A DNA stretch of 45,614 bases from Spongiactinospora gelatinilytica (lineage in GTDB: Bacteria > Actinomycetota > Actinomycetes > Streptosporangiales > Streptosporangiaceae). The stretch is taken from the NCBI RefSeq assembly GCF_003236385.1, contig NZ_POUA01000014.1, forward strand, positions 1 to 45,614, given 5' to 3'. The translations under genes were made by a program, and so were the position numbers. The stretch's first letter is position 1. Each line of letters starts with the position of its first letter. Positions 17,257 through 27,256 of the stretch are shown here, piece after piece. The notes under the pieces were generated by a model. The model worked only from the letters and a program-made list of their open reading frames with translations, had not been told where the DNA came from and made no database searches.

Positions 17257-17831
17257 GCGGCGCGCATCGTGAGCGCGTGTTCCACCAGTGTGATCAGGGT
17301 GTTCTTCACCGACTGCCGGTCACGCGCGTCGGTGCGCACGATGGGGATGTGCGGGGCCAGCGTCAGCGCCTCCCGCACCTCCTCCTCACCGTGCGGGTAG
17401 GCCCCGTTGAAGCCGTTCAGGCCCACCACGAACGGCAGGCGGGCCTCTTCGAAGTAGTCGACCGCCGGGAAGCTGTCCGCGAGCCTGCGGGTGTCGATCA
17501 GCACCACCGCGCCGATCGCGCCGCGCACCAGGTCGTCCCACATGAACCAGAAACGGTGCTGGCCGGGGGTCCCGAACAGGTAGAGGATCAGGTCCCGGTC
17601 CAGCGACACCCGGCCGAAGTCCATCGCCACGGTGGTCGTCGTCTTCTCAGGGGTCAGCCCGAGGTCGTCGATGCCCGTGCTGGCGTCCGTCATCACCGCT
17701 TCCGTGGTCAGCGGCAGGATCTCCGAGACCGCGCCCACGAAGGTGGTCTTGCCCACGCCGAACCCGCCCGCGACAACGATCTTCGTCGAGGTCAGGCCGC
17801 CACCACTCCGGCTAGAGCCTGCGATGTCCAC
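17244..17831 (-). CDS. cvnD: Extra conservon GTPase CvnD (duplicate)
   Basis: A 195-residue CvnD GTPase with intact P-loop GGFGVGKT and LFGTPGQHRFWFMWDDLVRG. It is the third cvnD in the window and stands at the 3' side of a full conservon without its own working cvnC. The bases just upstream are the wreck of a cvnC gene. GTG 17831 still overlaps that relic's end by 20 bp, as in the intact operons. The GTPase frame itself is undamaged, so it may still be made from the upstream conservon transcript. Its stop overlaps the convergent ABC ATPase gene. Confidence 0.9.
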   Translation of the reverse strand: MDIAGSSRSGGGLTSTKIVVAGGFGVGKTTFVGAVSEILPLTTEAVMTDASTGIDDLGLTPEKTTTTVAMDFGRVSLDRDLILYLFGTPGQHRFWFMWDDLVRGAIGAVVLIDTRRLADSFPAVDYFEEARLPFVVGLNGFNGAYPHGEEEVREALTLAPHIPIVRTDARDRQSVKNTLITLVEHALTMRAAYGV

Positions 17832-17975
17832 TTAACACCCTTTCCAGCAAGCCGACCCCCGGCTTGCCGGCCTCATGCCTCCGCCACCGAACGGAGTGCG
17901 CGGCACAGCTCCTTGATGGCACGTTACTCCCTGGTGAACGACATTATGAGGTGGTTGGACATCTCCGGGGGTGAT
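17812..17975 (-). pseudogene. Decayed cvnC (DUF742) relic
   Basis: Minus-strand translation gives MSFTRE, then a stop where intact copies have Tyr (TAC to TAA), then RAIKELCRALRSVAEA. This matches EYQAISALCRQVRSVAE of the first cvnC. About 33 codons of the middle are missing. In a different frame the sequence resumes as EAGKPGVGLLERVLSGHRRL and a stop, matching EAGKPDRNLLERVLSGLRRL. A premature stop, an internal deletion and a frameshift together make it a clear pseudogene. Its end still contains the start of the adjacent cvnD. Confidence 0.85.
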
Positions 17976-17981
17976 CGGCCG

Positions 17982-18569
17982 TCACACCTGTGCGCCGTAC
18001 GACGCGCGGACCTGCACGACGTACTCCACCAAGGTGATCAGAGTCGACTTGACCGAATCCCTCGACCGCGCGTCGCAGCGGACGATCGGAATGTGCGGAG
18101 CCAGTGCGAGCGCCTCGCGCACGTCGTCCTCTACGTGCGGGAACTGCCCCTCCCAGCCGTTCACTCCGACGATGAAGGGAAGCCCCGCCTCCTCGAAGTA
18201 GTCGATCGCCGGGAAGCCGTCGGCGAGCCTGCGGGTGTCGATCAGCACGACGGCGCCGATCGCGCCGCGCACCAGGTCGTCCCACATGAACCAGAAACGG
18301 TGCTGACCGGGTGTCCCGAACAGGTAAAGGATCAAATCCCGGTCCAGCGACACCCGGCCGAAGTCCATCGCCACGGTGGTCGTCGACTTGCTGGGCGTGA
18401 GCGCCAGGTCGTCGATGCCCGTGCTGGCGTCCGTCATCACGGCCTCGGTCGTGAGCGGCAGGATCTCCGAAACCGCTCCGACGAAGGTGGTCTTGCCGAC
18501 GCCGAACCCGCCCGCGACAACGATCTTCGTGGAGGTTAGACCGCCGCCGCTAGAGCCTGCGTAGTCCAC
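17982..18569 (-). CDS. cvnD: Conservon GTPase CvnD (second operon)
   Basis: A 195-residue conservon GTPase with P-loop GGFGVGKT, TTTVAMDFGRVSLDRD and LFGTPGQHRFWFMWDDL. The C-terminus (ITLVEYVVQVRASYGAQV) differs from the other two copies. GTG 18569 overlaps cvnC by 20 bp, and the longer frame to 18851 is a shadow of cvnC. Bases 18265-18385 are identical to 7861-7981 in the first operon, while flanks have diverged and the adjacent duplicate differs at about five positions in that tract. This mosaic pattern suggests gene conversion. Confidence 0.94.
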   Translation of the reverse strand: MDYAGSSGGGLTSTKIVVAGGFGVGKTTFVGAVSEILPLTTEAVMTDASTGIDDLALTPSKSTTTVAMDFGRVSLDRDLILYLFGTPGQHRFWFMWDDLVRGAIGAVVLIDTRRLADGFPAIDYFEEAGLPFIVGVNGWEGQFPHVEDDVREALALAPHIPIVRCDARSRDSVKSTLITLVEYVVQVRASYGAQV

Positions 18570-18924
18570 TGAGCACCCTTTCCAGCATGTGCAGATCTGG
18601 CTGACCCTCGTTGAGACGCGGCTGGTGGAGACGGACCAGGTTCTCATCGGCCATGTCGGCCACCAGCACCCGCGCCACGCCCAGCGGGACTCGCAGGAGC
18701 GCGGATATCTCGGCCACGGACCGGACCGAGCGACACAGTACGACGATGCTCTCCTGTTCGGGGGTGAGCAGCGCGAGGTCGCTGTCCGGCATGGCGTAGG
18801 AGGAGACCAGCGTTTCCATCGCCAGGTGGTAGCGCGGCTCGACGCGACCACCGGTCATCGCGTAGGGACGGAACAGGGGCTCGTCGTCCCCGGTTCCGTC
18901 AGCGCCGCGCACAGCCCTCTCCAT
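18550..18924 (-). CDS. cvnC: Conservon DUF742 protein CvnC (second operon)
   Basis: A 124-residue DUF742 protein: LFRPYAMTGGRVEPRYHLAM, LCRSVRSVAEISALLRVPLG, VLVADMADENLVRLHQ, ending MLERVLSGLRRL. It lacks the longer Pro-rich N-terminus of the first operon's copy. ATG 18924 lies 9 bp after the cvnB stop. A GTG five codons in is an alternative because AGAGGG is close to it. The end overlaps cvnD by 20 bp. Confidence 0.92.
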   Translation of the reverse strand: MERAVRGADGTGDDEPLFRPYAMTGGRVEPRYHLAMETLVSSYAMPDSDLALLTPEQESIVVLCRSVRSVAEISALLRVPLGVARVLVADMADENLVRLHQPRLNEGQPDLHMLERVLSGLRRL

Positions 18925-18933
18925 TCATCATGA

Positions 18934-19356
18934 TCATCGCGTCCTGGAAGTCTGGAGTTCGGCGCGCAGCGCCGGGGTCAGGACCTGCCCCGCCCGGTCC
19001 ACCAGCAGGGTCATCTGGTAGGCCACAAGGCCCATGTCGCAGTCGGGGGCGGCGAGCACCGCGAGCACGGAGCCGTCGCTGATCGCCATGACCAGCAGCA
19101 GGCCGCGCTCCATCTCGACCACCGTCTGCGTCACCGCGCCACCCTCGAACACTCGCGAGGCGCCCACGGTCAAGCTGAGCAGCCCGGCCGCCACGGCGGC
19201 GAGCTGGTCGGCCCGGTCCGGGGGGAAACCCTCGGAGTTCGCCAGGCACAGCCCGTCGGCCGACACGACGACCGCGTGCGCGACACCGGGTGTGCCGCGG
19301 ACGAACTCGGTGATCAGCCAGTCGAACCTACGAGCGTCGTGGCTCAGCGTGGTCAC
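18934..19356 (-). CDS. cvnB: Conservon roadblock/LC7 protein CvnB (second operon)
   Basis: A 140-residue roadblock/LC7 protein, closely similar to the first operon's CvnB: FDWLITEFVRGTPGVAHAVV, SADGLCLANSEGFPPDRADQ and AAPDCDMGLVAYQMTLLVD. It is the likely regulator of a CvnD GTPase. GTG 19356 is preceded by AAGGAGGAGG, a very strong ribosome binding site. It lies 55 bp after cvnA. Confidence 0.95.
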   Translation of the reverse strand: MTTLSHDARRFDWLITEFVRGTPGVAHAVVVSADGLCLANSEGFPPDRADQLAAVAAGLLSLTVGASRVFEGGAVTQTVVEMERGLLLVMAISDGSVLAVLAAPDCDMGLVAYQMTLLVDRAGQVLTPALRAELQTSRTR

Positions 19357-19411
19357 GCCTCCTCCTTCGCCGGCCGTGTGACCGAGACGCCCTCATGGTC
19401 GTATCGCTCAC

Positions 19412-22400
19412 TCACTGGCCCTCCTTCTTGTCCGATCTGTTGGGACCGGACTCGTCACGAACTTCCGCGCGCCCTCGGCGCACGCCCTGCTGCAGGCTCG
19501 CCATCCGGGTGCGGACCCGCTCAGCCGAGACGGGGGGCATGGGCGTGGGCGCGGCGACGGGCGTCTGCGCGGCGGCGGACACCCTGCCCGGCACGAGGTT
19601 CGCCTTGGGCGTGCGCTTGGGCAGCCCGGCGGCGGTGATGCCGCCCAGGGAGGGCTCGGCCGCGGCGGCGGCGGCCCGCCAGCCCTCGTCGGCGGCGGTC
19701 TGCCAGACGTCCTGACCCTGCTTCTGGGCGGGCTTGGCGGCCGGCTTCTGTACCGGTTCCGGCGGCGTGTCCACGGCCGCCCTGGCCGACTCCCACTCCG
19801 CGAGGCGGTCCTGTTCCTCGCGCCTGGCCCGTTCGGCCTGCTCCGCCGCCGTCTCGGCGGCGATCTCCTCCGGCGCGGCGTCCGGCTTGCGGAACCAGGC
19901 GGACTCCACCGAGGCGAAGATCGGCAGGTACTCCTCCCCCAAATCCAGGGCGGAGACGTCGACGGCGGGCATCGCCGCGGTCGATGGGTCGTCGTCCTGG
20001 GGAGTCCAGGAATAGGACGATGTCGAGGACGTGGACGGCGCACCGGTGCGGGCGTCGTTCGACGGTACGGCGGGCGCGAACGGATCGGACCGGGGCGCGC
20101 CGACCGGCGGCTCCTGACGCTCCGGCCGCGTGAAGGCCCCGCTGTCCCCCGGCGAGCGGGTGAACGCGCCGCTGTCACCGGGCGAGGCGCGGAACGCGCC
20201 GGAGTCGCCGCCGGTACGGCCGAAGGGATCGGCGTCGATGGACGGCCTGCCGAAGGCGCCGGTGTCGGTGGGCGAGCCGGTCCGGCCGAACGGGCCGGGC
20301 TCGGGGCGCGAGTCGCCGCCGGTGAACTCGTGGGTCGGGAAGCCGCCCGACGCGCCTCCCCTGCCGAACGGGTCGCTGCGCCCGCCGAAGGGATCGGCGT
20401 CCGGCCGGCTCTGACCGCCGGCCGGGGAGTCGGCCGTGGTCTGGCCGAAGTTCCACTCTCCGCCCGCGGGCGGCCGGGACGGCGCCTCGAAGGTACGGTC
20501 GCCCGGCTGCCTGCCGAAGCCGTCGTCCCCGCCGGGCATGTTGCCGAACTCGTTCTTGGCCACGCCCGCCGAGTCGCGGCGGGCCAGGGTGTCCGCGCCG
20601 AACAGGGTGCCCGCGGTGGAGCCCGTGCCGCCCGGCTGGAAGGGCCCGAAACTCTGCGGGCCGGTGCCCATCCCGTTCGCGGCCGCCGGCCAGCCGGCCG
20701 GGGCGGCCGGCGTGGCGCCGGAGTCGGCGATCAGCGCGGGCGGGATCAGCACCATCGCGATGAGGCCGTTGCCCTCGGCCAGGCGGAGCTGGGCGCGGAT
20801 GCCGTGGCGCAGCGCCAGACGGCCGACGACGAAAAGACCCATTCGCCGGGACACCGACACGTCCACGACCGGCGGCTCGGCCAGCCGGCGGTTGGCCTCG
20901 GCGATCTCCTCCTCGGTCATGCCGATGCCGGAGTCGATCACCGACAGCAGCGCCCCGCCGCCCTCGATGAGACTGCTCGACACGGTGACCTGGGTGTTGC
21001 GGGGGGAGAACTGGATGGCGTTCTCCACCAGCTCGGCGACCAGGTGGACGAGGTCGTTGGCGGCGCTGCCGACCACGGAGATGGCCCGGTGCACCTTGAC
21101 CTGGACGCGCTCGTAGTCCTCGACCTCCGACAGGGAGGCGCGCACCACGTCCACCAGTTTGGCGGGCTGGCTGCGCCTGCGGGTCGGTTCGTGGCCGGCG
21201 AGGACCAGCAGGTTCTCACTGTTGCGGCGCATGCGGGTGGCGAGGTGGTCCAGCGAGAACAGGTCGCCCAGCCGCTTGGCGTCCTCCTCGCCCTTCTCCA
21301 GACCGTCGATCAGCGAAATCTGCCGCTCCACCAGCGTCTGGGTGCGCCGGGAGAGGTTGACGAACATGGCGCTGATGTTGCCGCGCAGCTCGGCCTCCTC
21401 GGCGGCGAGGCGTACGGCCTGGCGGTGGACCTCGTCGAAGGAGGTGGCCACCTCCCCGATCTCGTCTCGGGAGTCGACCGAGATGGGCTGGACGGGCGGC
21501 GGCGTGGCGTCGCCGCTGAGCCGCATCTCGCGGACGACGTTGGGGAGGCGGAAACCGGCGATCTCCAGGGCCTCGGTGCGCAGCCGGCGCAGCGGCGAGG
21601 TCATCGAGCGGGCGATGAACACGGTCAGGACCAGGACCAGAACCAGGAGGGCGAGGATCGAGGCGGCGGCGATGGCCGCGTTGCGCTGCTCGATGTCGGC
21701 GAGTTCCCGGTTGCGGGTGATCACGCCGTCGGCGACCTGCTTCTCGACCTTGCCGATCAGCTCGATGGTGGCCGCGCTCTGCTCGAACCACTCGCCTCGC
21801 TTGTAGGGCTCGAGCAGCGCGCCCTGGGCCAGCGTCTCGCCGGTGCTCTGGATCTTGATGGCCTGCGACTTGGTGATCTCGGCGTTGGTGCGCCGCTCGT
21901 CGGCGATGGTCCGGTAGAGGAGCTGCGCGAAGGCGGCGCCGGCCTCGGTGGCGAACTCCGCGAGGTACTTGCCCTGCTGGTCCCGGGAGGCGATGAAGTC
22001 CTCCATCTCCTGGGAGCTGACCAGCTTGGGGTCGAAGGAGCCGATCAGCAGCCGGTCGCGCTGCTTGGACGCCTCCTCCTTGGCGTGCGCGAGGGCGCTC
22101 AGGCCACGGAAGTTACTGACCGTCTCGGGGTCGCGGCTGACGGTGGCGAGCTCGTCGTGAACGCGCAGCAGCGCGGTAGTGAGCGCGGTGTAGGGGGCGG
22201 ACTGGATCACCCGGCCCCTCTCCTCCTTGCGGTAGGCGGGCAGCGCGGCGATCTGCTGCTGGGCCTGGCGTACCGCTTCGGGGGCGAGGGCGCCGTAGGA
22301 GGCGTCGATGATCGCGAAGTCCTTGGTGACGCCAGCGAGCAGGACGTTCACCTTGTCCTGGCGCTTCTTGTACAGATCGTGCAGGCTGTTCGCGGTCACG

Positions 22401-22804
22401 CGGCTGCCGTCGTACATGATGCGCTGCTGCTGGCGGCGGTTGGCGTTATCGCGGCGGCTGGCGTCGACGGTGAAGGACCACCAGGTGGCGAAGTCGCGTT
22501 CCTCTCCGAGGGCTTCGGCGAGGGCTCGGATCCGGCCGGCGGCCTCGGCCGCCGTGGCGGCGCGCTCATGGATGGTGATGCTCTCGATCGAGGCGACCAC
22601 ACGGGCACCGGACAGGAAGACCGCGACGGTGGTCGGAACCAGGATCAGCGCGGCCATGCGGGTACGCACCCGCCAGTTGCGCAGGGCGAAGACGCGCTTC
22701 GCGAATGAGGGCCGCCCACGATCGTCCTTGGCGGTACGGTCGGCCTCGTTAGTACCCGTCGCCACGCTCTCGCTACCCCCAACCGTCGCAACCAAACCAG
22801 CCAT
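19412..22804 (-). CDS. cvnA: Conservon sensor-kinase-like protein CvnA with NIT domain (second operon)
   Basis: A 1130-residue membrane protein: basic head, TM1 (about 50-70), helical NIT-like sensor domain (about 75-370), TM2 (378-398), HAMP-like linker, then kinase-like core with SLDHLATRMRRNSENLLVLA (His520), AELVENAIQFSP (Asn595) and IDSGIGMT. The last 400 residues are Gly/Pro/Asp-rich with DPFGR and GDSGAF repeats, then Ala/Glu-rich sequence. ATG 22804 (MAGLVATVGG) is chosen; a TTG at 22846 could add 14 residues. It diverges strongly from the first CvnA in the sensor region, so the two conservons probably sense different cues. Confidence 0.93.
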   Translation of the reverse strand: MAGLVATVGGSESVATGTNEADRTAKDDRGRPSFAKRVFALRNWRVRTRMAALILVPTTVAVFLSGARVVASIESITIHERAATAAEAAGRIRALAEALGEERDFATWWSFTVDASRRDNANRRQQQRIMYDGSRVTANSLHDLYKKRQDKVNVLLAGVTKDFAIIDASYGALAPEAVRQAQQQIAALPAYRKEERGRVIQSAPYTALTTALLRVHDELATVSRDPETVSNFRGLSALAHAKEEASKQRDRLLIGSFDPKLVSSQEMEDFIASRDQQGKYLAEFATEAGAAFAQLLYRTIADERRTNAEITKSQAIKIQSTGETLAQGALLEPYKRGEWFEQSAATIELIGKVEKQVADGVITRNRELADIEQRNAAIAAASILALLVLVLVLTVFIARSMTSPLRRLRTEALEIAGFRLPNVVREMRLSGDATPPPVQPISVDSRDEIGEVATSFDEVHRQAVRLAAEEAELRGNISAMFVNLSRRTQTLVERQISLIDGLEKGEEDAKRLGDLFSLDHLATRMRRNSENLLVLAGHEPTRRRSQPAKLVDVVRASLSEVEDYERVQVKVHRAISVVGSAANDLVHLVAELVENAIQFSPRNTQVTVSSSLIEGGGALLSVIDSGIGMTEEEIAEANRRLAEPPVVDVSVSRRMGLFVVGRLALRHGIRAQLRLAEGNGLIAMVLIPPALIADSGATPAAPAGWPAAANGMGTGPQSFGPFQPGGTGSTAGTLFGADTLARRDSAGVAKNEFGNMPGGDDGFGRQPGDRTFEAPSRPPAGGEWNFGQTTADSPAGGQSRPDADPFGGRSDPFGRGGASGGFPTHEFTGGDSRPEPGPFGRTGSPTDTGAFGRPSIDADPFGRTGGDSGAFRASPGDSGAFTRSPGDSGAFTRPERQEPPVGAPRSDPFAPAVPSNDARTGAPSTSSTSSYSWTPQDDDPSTAAMPAVDVSALDLGEEYLPIFASVESAWFRKPDAAPEEIAAETAAEQAERARREEQDRLAEWESARAAVDTPPEPVQKPAAKPAQKQGQDVWQTAADEGWRAAAAAAEPSLGGITAAGLPKRTPKANLVPGRVSAAAQTPVAAPTPMPPVSAERVRTRMASLQQGVRRGRAEVRDESGPNRSDKKEGQ
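20127..20216 (-). repeat. 30-bp tandem repeats in the cvnA C-terminal linker
   Basis: Within the second cvnA, units of about 30 bp encode SPGDSGAFTR-type repeats: GGDSGAFRA, SPGDSGAFTR, SPGDSGAFTR, joined to upstream DPFGRTG units. The period is a multiple of three, so copy number can vary without frameshift. Confidence 0.7.
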
Positions 22805-22844
22805 ATCAGACCACAAGGTCGCGAGACATATTGGAAAGACCGGC

Positions 22845-22855
22845 AAACCCGGTTT
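22845..22855. promoter_or_regulatory. AAACCCGGTTT palindrome between glnD and cvnA
   Basis: A perfect 11-bp palindrome lies in the 90-bp gap between the glnD stop and the cvnA start. It could be a weak terminator for glnD or an operator for the conservon. It is too short to decide. Confidence 0.3.
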
Positions 22856-22894
22856 AATCGTTACAAAGGTGACAGAATGCTGAGCACTGCCGCA

Positions 22895-25144
22895 TTACCG
22901 TAGCGCAGCGAGCACATGGTAGCGAACCTGGCTGCGTCGATCTTCATCAGCGAGCAGGCGTCCGGCACTGTCGACGACATAGAAGACGTCCACTGCCTCT
23001 GCGCCGAGAGTCTCCACGCACGCGGCCCTGACGTCAAGACCGCATTCCCCGAATGCCCGCCCAATTCGCCACAATAGCCCCGGACGATCATGAACCCGGA
23101 CTTCTACCACCGTAGCGGTCGCCGAGGCGTCGTCCAGAAGCGTCACCCTCGGCGGAGCCGCGGGCACCCGCGCGGGACGCGCCGCACGTGCCCGGCGAGC
23201 GAGCCGCCGCTCGATGTCGAGCCGCCCGGCGAGCACGAGCCGCAGGTCGGCCTCGATCGTGGCGGGATCGGGCGGCGAGCCGTACTCCGGGACCACCGAG
23301 AACTCGATCACCGCCGTCGCTCCCGCCGACGCCGCCGTGGCCGAGCAAACCACCAGCCGGTGCGCGGCCAGCACCCCCGCGGCGCGCCAGAGCAGCCCGG
23401 GGCGATCCGGCGCGGCCACGGTCACCGCCCCGCCGTGAACGCGCACCGCGCCACCGCCATGGCGGGCGAGCGCCGCCTGCTCCGGGCGCAGCGCCGGAGC
23501 GGGCGGCGGCGGCGTGCCGGCGAGCACCGAACGCACCCGGCGCACCAGGTCCGACACCAGCGCGGCCTTCCAGCCGTTCCAGGCCGCCGGGCCGGTCGCC
23601 CTGCCGTCCGCGACCGCCAGCGCGGCCAGCAGGTCCAGCACCTCGCGGGTGCCGACCGCCTCGGCCACCCGGCCGATCGTCACCGGGTCGGCGAGGTCCC
23701 TGCGGGTCGCGGCCTCGGGCAGCAGCAGATGGTGGCGGACCACGGCCGCCAGCACGTCCACGTCGGCGGACGGCAGGCCGATGTGCGCGCCGATGTCCCT
23801 GGCCACGATCTCGCCGGTGACCGAGTGGTCGCCGGGCCAGCCCTTGCCGACGTCGTGCAGCAGCGCGGCGATCAGCAGCAGGTCGGGGCGAGGCACCTCG
23901 CGGGTGAGCGCCGCGGCCCCGGCGGCCGTCTCGATCAGGTGGCGGTCCACGGTGAAGCGGTGGATCGGGTTGCGCTGCGGGCGGTGGCGGACCCGCTCCC
24001 AGTCGGGCAGCAGCCGTACCACCAGCCCGGCCTGGTCGAGGTCCTCCCAGACGGGCACCGCGGCGCGGCCCGCGCCGAGCAGCGCGACCAGCGCGTCGCG
24101 CGCCGCGTCGGGCCAGGGCACCGGCATCGGTGCGGAACGGCCGGCCAGGGCGGCGACCGTGGCCGGCGCGAGCGGCAGCCCGGCCTCCGCGGCGGCGGCA
24201 GCGGCGCGCAGTACCAGCGCCGGGTCCCTCGCCGGGTCCGCGCAACGGGCCAGCGCGACCTCGCCGCCGTGCTCCACGACGCCGTCGGCCAGCGGCCTGC
24301 GCCCCCGCTGGCCGGGCCGGGAGACCGGCCGGTCCACCGCGCGCCAGGTGCCGTCCAGCGCGTGTGCCACGGTACGGCCGGCCTCGGCCACCCGGCGCAT
24401 CAACGTTTCGGCGTCCAGCAGGCCGAGCGCCCCGGCCACCGCGTCCTGTTCCTGGAACACCAGCCGGTCGGCGCCCCGGCCGGTCACCAGGTGCAGCCCG
24501 TGGCGTACGTCCAGCAGCAGTTCGTGCGCCTCGCGGACGCGCGGCCCCGGCCCCCCGGCGACCCAGGCCGCGGCCACCGCGCGCATCGCCTGGACATCGC
24601 GCAGGCCGCCGCGCGCGTCGCGCAGGTCCGGTTCGAGGAGGAAGGCCAGCTCACCGGAGGTCCGCGCGCGCAGGTCGGCCGCCTCGCGCAGTTCGGCCAG
24701 CCGCCGCGCCGAACCGGCCCGCCACTCGGCGAGCACCGCCTCCCGTACCGACCTGGTCAGGTCGGCGTCACCGGCGACGTGCCTGGCCTGGATGAGCCCG
24801 AGCACCGCCTTGAGGTCGTCCCTGGCGACCTTGACGGCCTCCTCCGGGGTGCGCACCGAGTGGTCCAGGGCGAGGCCGCTGTCCCAGACGGGGTACCACA
24901 GGCGGTCGGCGATCCCGGCGATGTCGTCCCTGTCGTCGTGGACGAGTACAAGGTCCAGGTCGCTGCCCGGTGCGAGTTCGCCCCTGCCCAGACTGCCGAC
25001 CGCGACCAACGCCACCCCCTGCGGGCCCGTGCCGCGCTCCCACGCATACGGCCCGGCACACGCGGCTCGCAGCAGCCCATCCAGCCACCGATCCACAGAG
25101 GCCACCCGCTGCCTGCGCTCAGTCACAAAGCACTGTGTTTCCAT
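22895..25144 (-). CDS. glnD: PII nucleotidyltransferase/deuridylylase GlnD
   Basis: Bifunctional nitrogen sensor of 749 residues that modifies and demodifies the PII protein. In characterised actinobacteria the modification is adenylylation rather than uridylylation. Domains: nucleotidyltransferase with VGSLGRGELAPGSDLDLVL (Asp62, Asp64), helical linker, HD domain with LLIAALLHDVGKGWPGDHS, and two C-terminal ACT domains (APDRPGLLWRAAGVL and VHDRPGLLWRIGRAF). ATG 25144 begins METQCFVTER; GTG 25126 is an alternative. The start codon and leader lie inside a dispersed repeat. It is the third gene of amt-glnB-glnD, about 200 bp after glnB. Confidence 0.94.
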   Translation of the reverse strand: METQCFVTERRQRVASVDRWLDGLLRAACAGPYAWERGTGPQGVALVAVGSLGRGELAPGSDLDLVLVHDDRDDIAGIADRLWYPVWDSGLALDHSVRTPEEAVKVARDDLKAVLGLIQARHVAGDADLTRSVREAVLAEWRAGSARRLAELREAADLRARTSGELAFLLEPDLRDARGGLRDVQAMRAVAAAWVAGGPGPRVREAHELLLDVRHGLHLVTGRGADRLVFQEQDAVAGALGLLDAETLMRRVAEAGRTVAHALDGTWRAVDRPVSRPGQRGRRPLADGVVEHGGEVALARCADPARDPALVLRAAAAAAEAGLPLAPATVAALAGRSAPMPVPWPDAARDALVALLGAGRAAVPVWEDLDQAGLVVRLLPDWERVRHRPQRNPIHRFTVDRHLIETAAGAAALTREVPRPDLLLIAALLHDVGKGWPGDHSVTGEIVARDIGAHIGLPSADVDVLAAVVRHHLLLPEAATRRDLADPVTIGRVAEAVGTREVLDLLAALAVADGRATGPAAWNGWKAALVSDLVRRVRSVLAGTPPPPAPALRPEQAALARHGGGAVRVHGGAVTVAAPDRPGLLWRAAGVLAAHRLVVCSATAASAGATAVIEFSVVPEYGSPPDPATIEADLRLVLAGRLDIERRLARRARAARPARVPAAPPRVTLLDDASATATVVEVRVHDRPGLLWRIGRAFGECGLDVRAACVETLGAEAVDVFYVVDSAGRLLADEDRRSQVRYHVLAALR

Positions 25145-25263
25145 GCCGCTCGCTCCGCTCGCTCGGGGCCCGGGCGCCTGCAAGGTCGCGTCCTCCGCTC
25201 CTCGCTCCGGACACGACCGCGCCCGGTCCCGTGCGTGGTCACGGTGAGCGCATCCCAGGACAA
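25142..25263 (-). repeat. Dispersed GC-rich repeat, copy A (glnD leader)
   Basis: Minus-strand reading: TTGTCCTGGGATGCGCTCA, then CGGTCGTGTCCGGAGCGAG, then GGCGCCCGGGCCCCGAGCG, ending in GAGCGGAGCGAGCGGCATG, where the ATG is the chosen glnD start. The same ordered blocks recur at 29848-30019. Weaker similarity (GACGCG...CGTCGC) extends to about 25290. No ORF or transposase is associated. Confidence 0.75.
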
Positions 25264-25352
25264 TCCACATCCCTTGCGACGCTGACGCGTCGCCTCACGG
25301 CTCGGGCGCTGGTAACCGGTGCGCCCCTCGGCGGCGTGGTGGCGGTCGTGTG

Positions 25353-27110
<1,758 letters not shown>

Positions 27111-27161
27111 TCAGTGAGCCATCAGCGTCGTCTTGCGCCGTTTCGAGTCCCGGCAAGGTGT

Positions 27162-27208
27162 GTTTCACCTGGGTGAATCTCTGACATCTGGGGTTTCCGC
27201 AATGTTTC
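27162..27208 (-). promoter_or_regulatory. Candidate GlnR operator upstream of amt
   Basis: On the minus strand TTCAC-6 bases-GAAAC (27162-27177) and GAAAC-6 bases-GAAAC (27193-27208) show the 11-bp phasing of actinobacterial GlnR boxes (GTnAC-n6-GAAAC). They lie about 145-190 bp upstream of amt, a known GlnR target in Streptomyces. The match is imperfect and the tract is a candidate only. The rest of 27017-27256 shows no gene. Confidence 0.45.
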
Positions 27209-27256
27209 GGATGGACCGAAATCAAATGTTTTGGTAACTGTGGATTAGCCGTTTCT

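Noticed and set aside
20330-22708. A 792-codon plus-strand open frame opposite cvnA
   Set aside because: Low-complexity Gly/Val/Asp/Arg translation antisense to a well-supported CvnA; typical high-GC shadow.
23090-25285. Long plus-strand frame opposite glnD
   Set aside because: Arg/Pro/Gly-rich with no family features; GlnD motifs on the minus strand are unambiguous.
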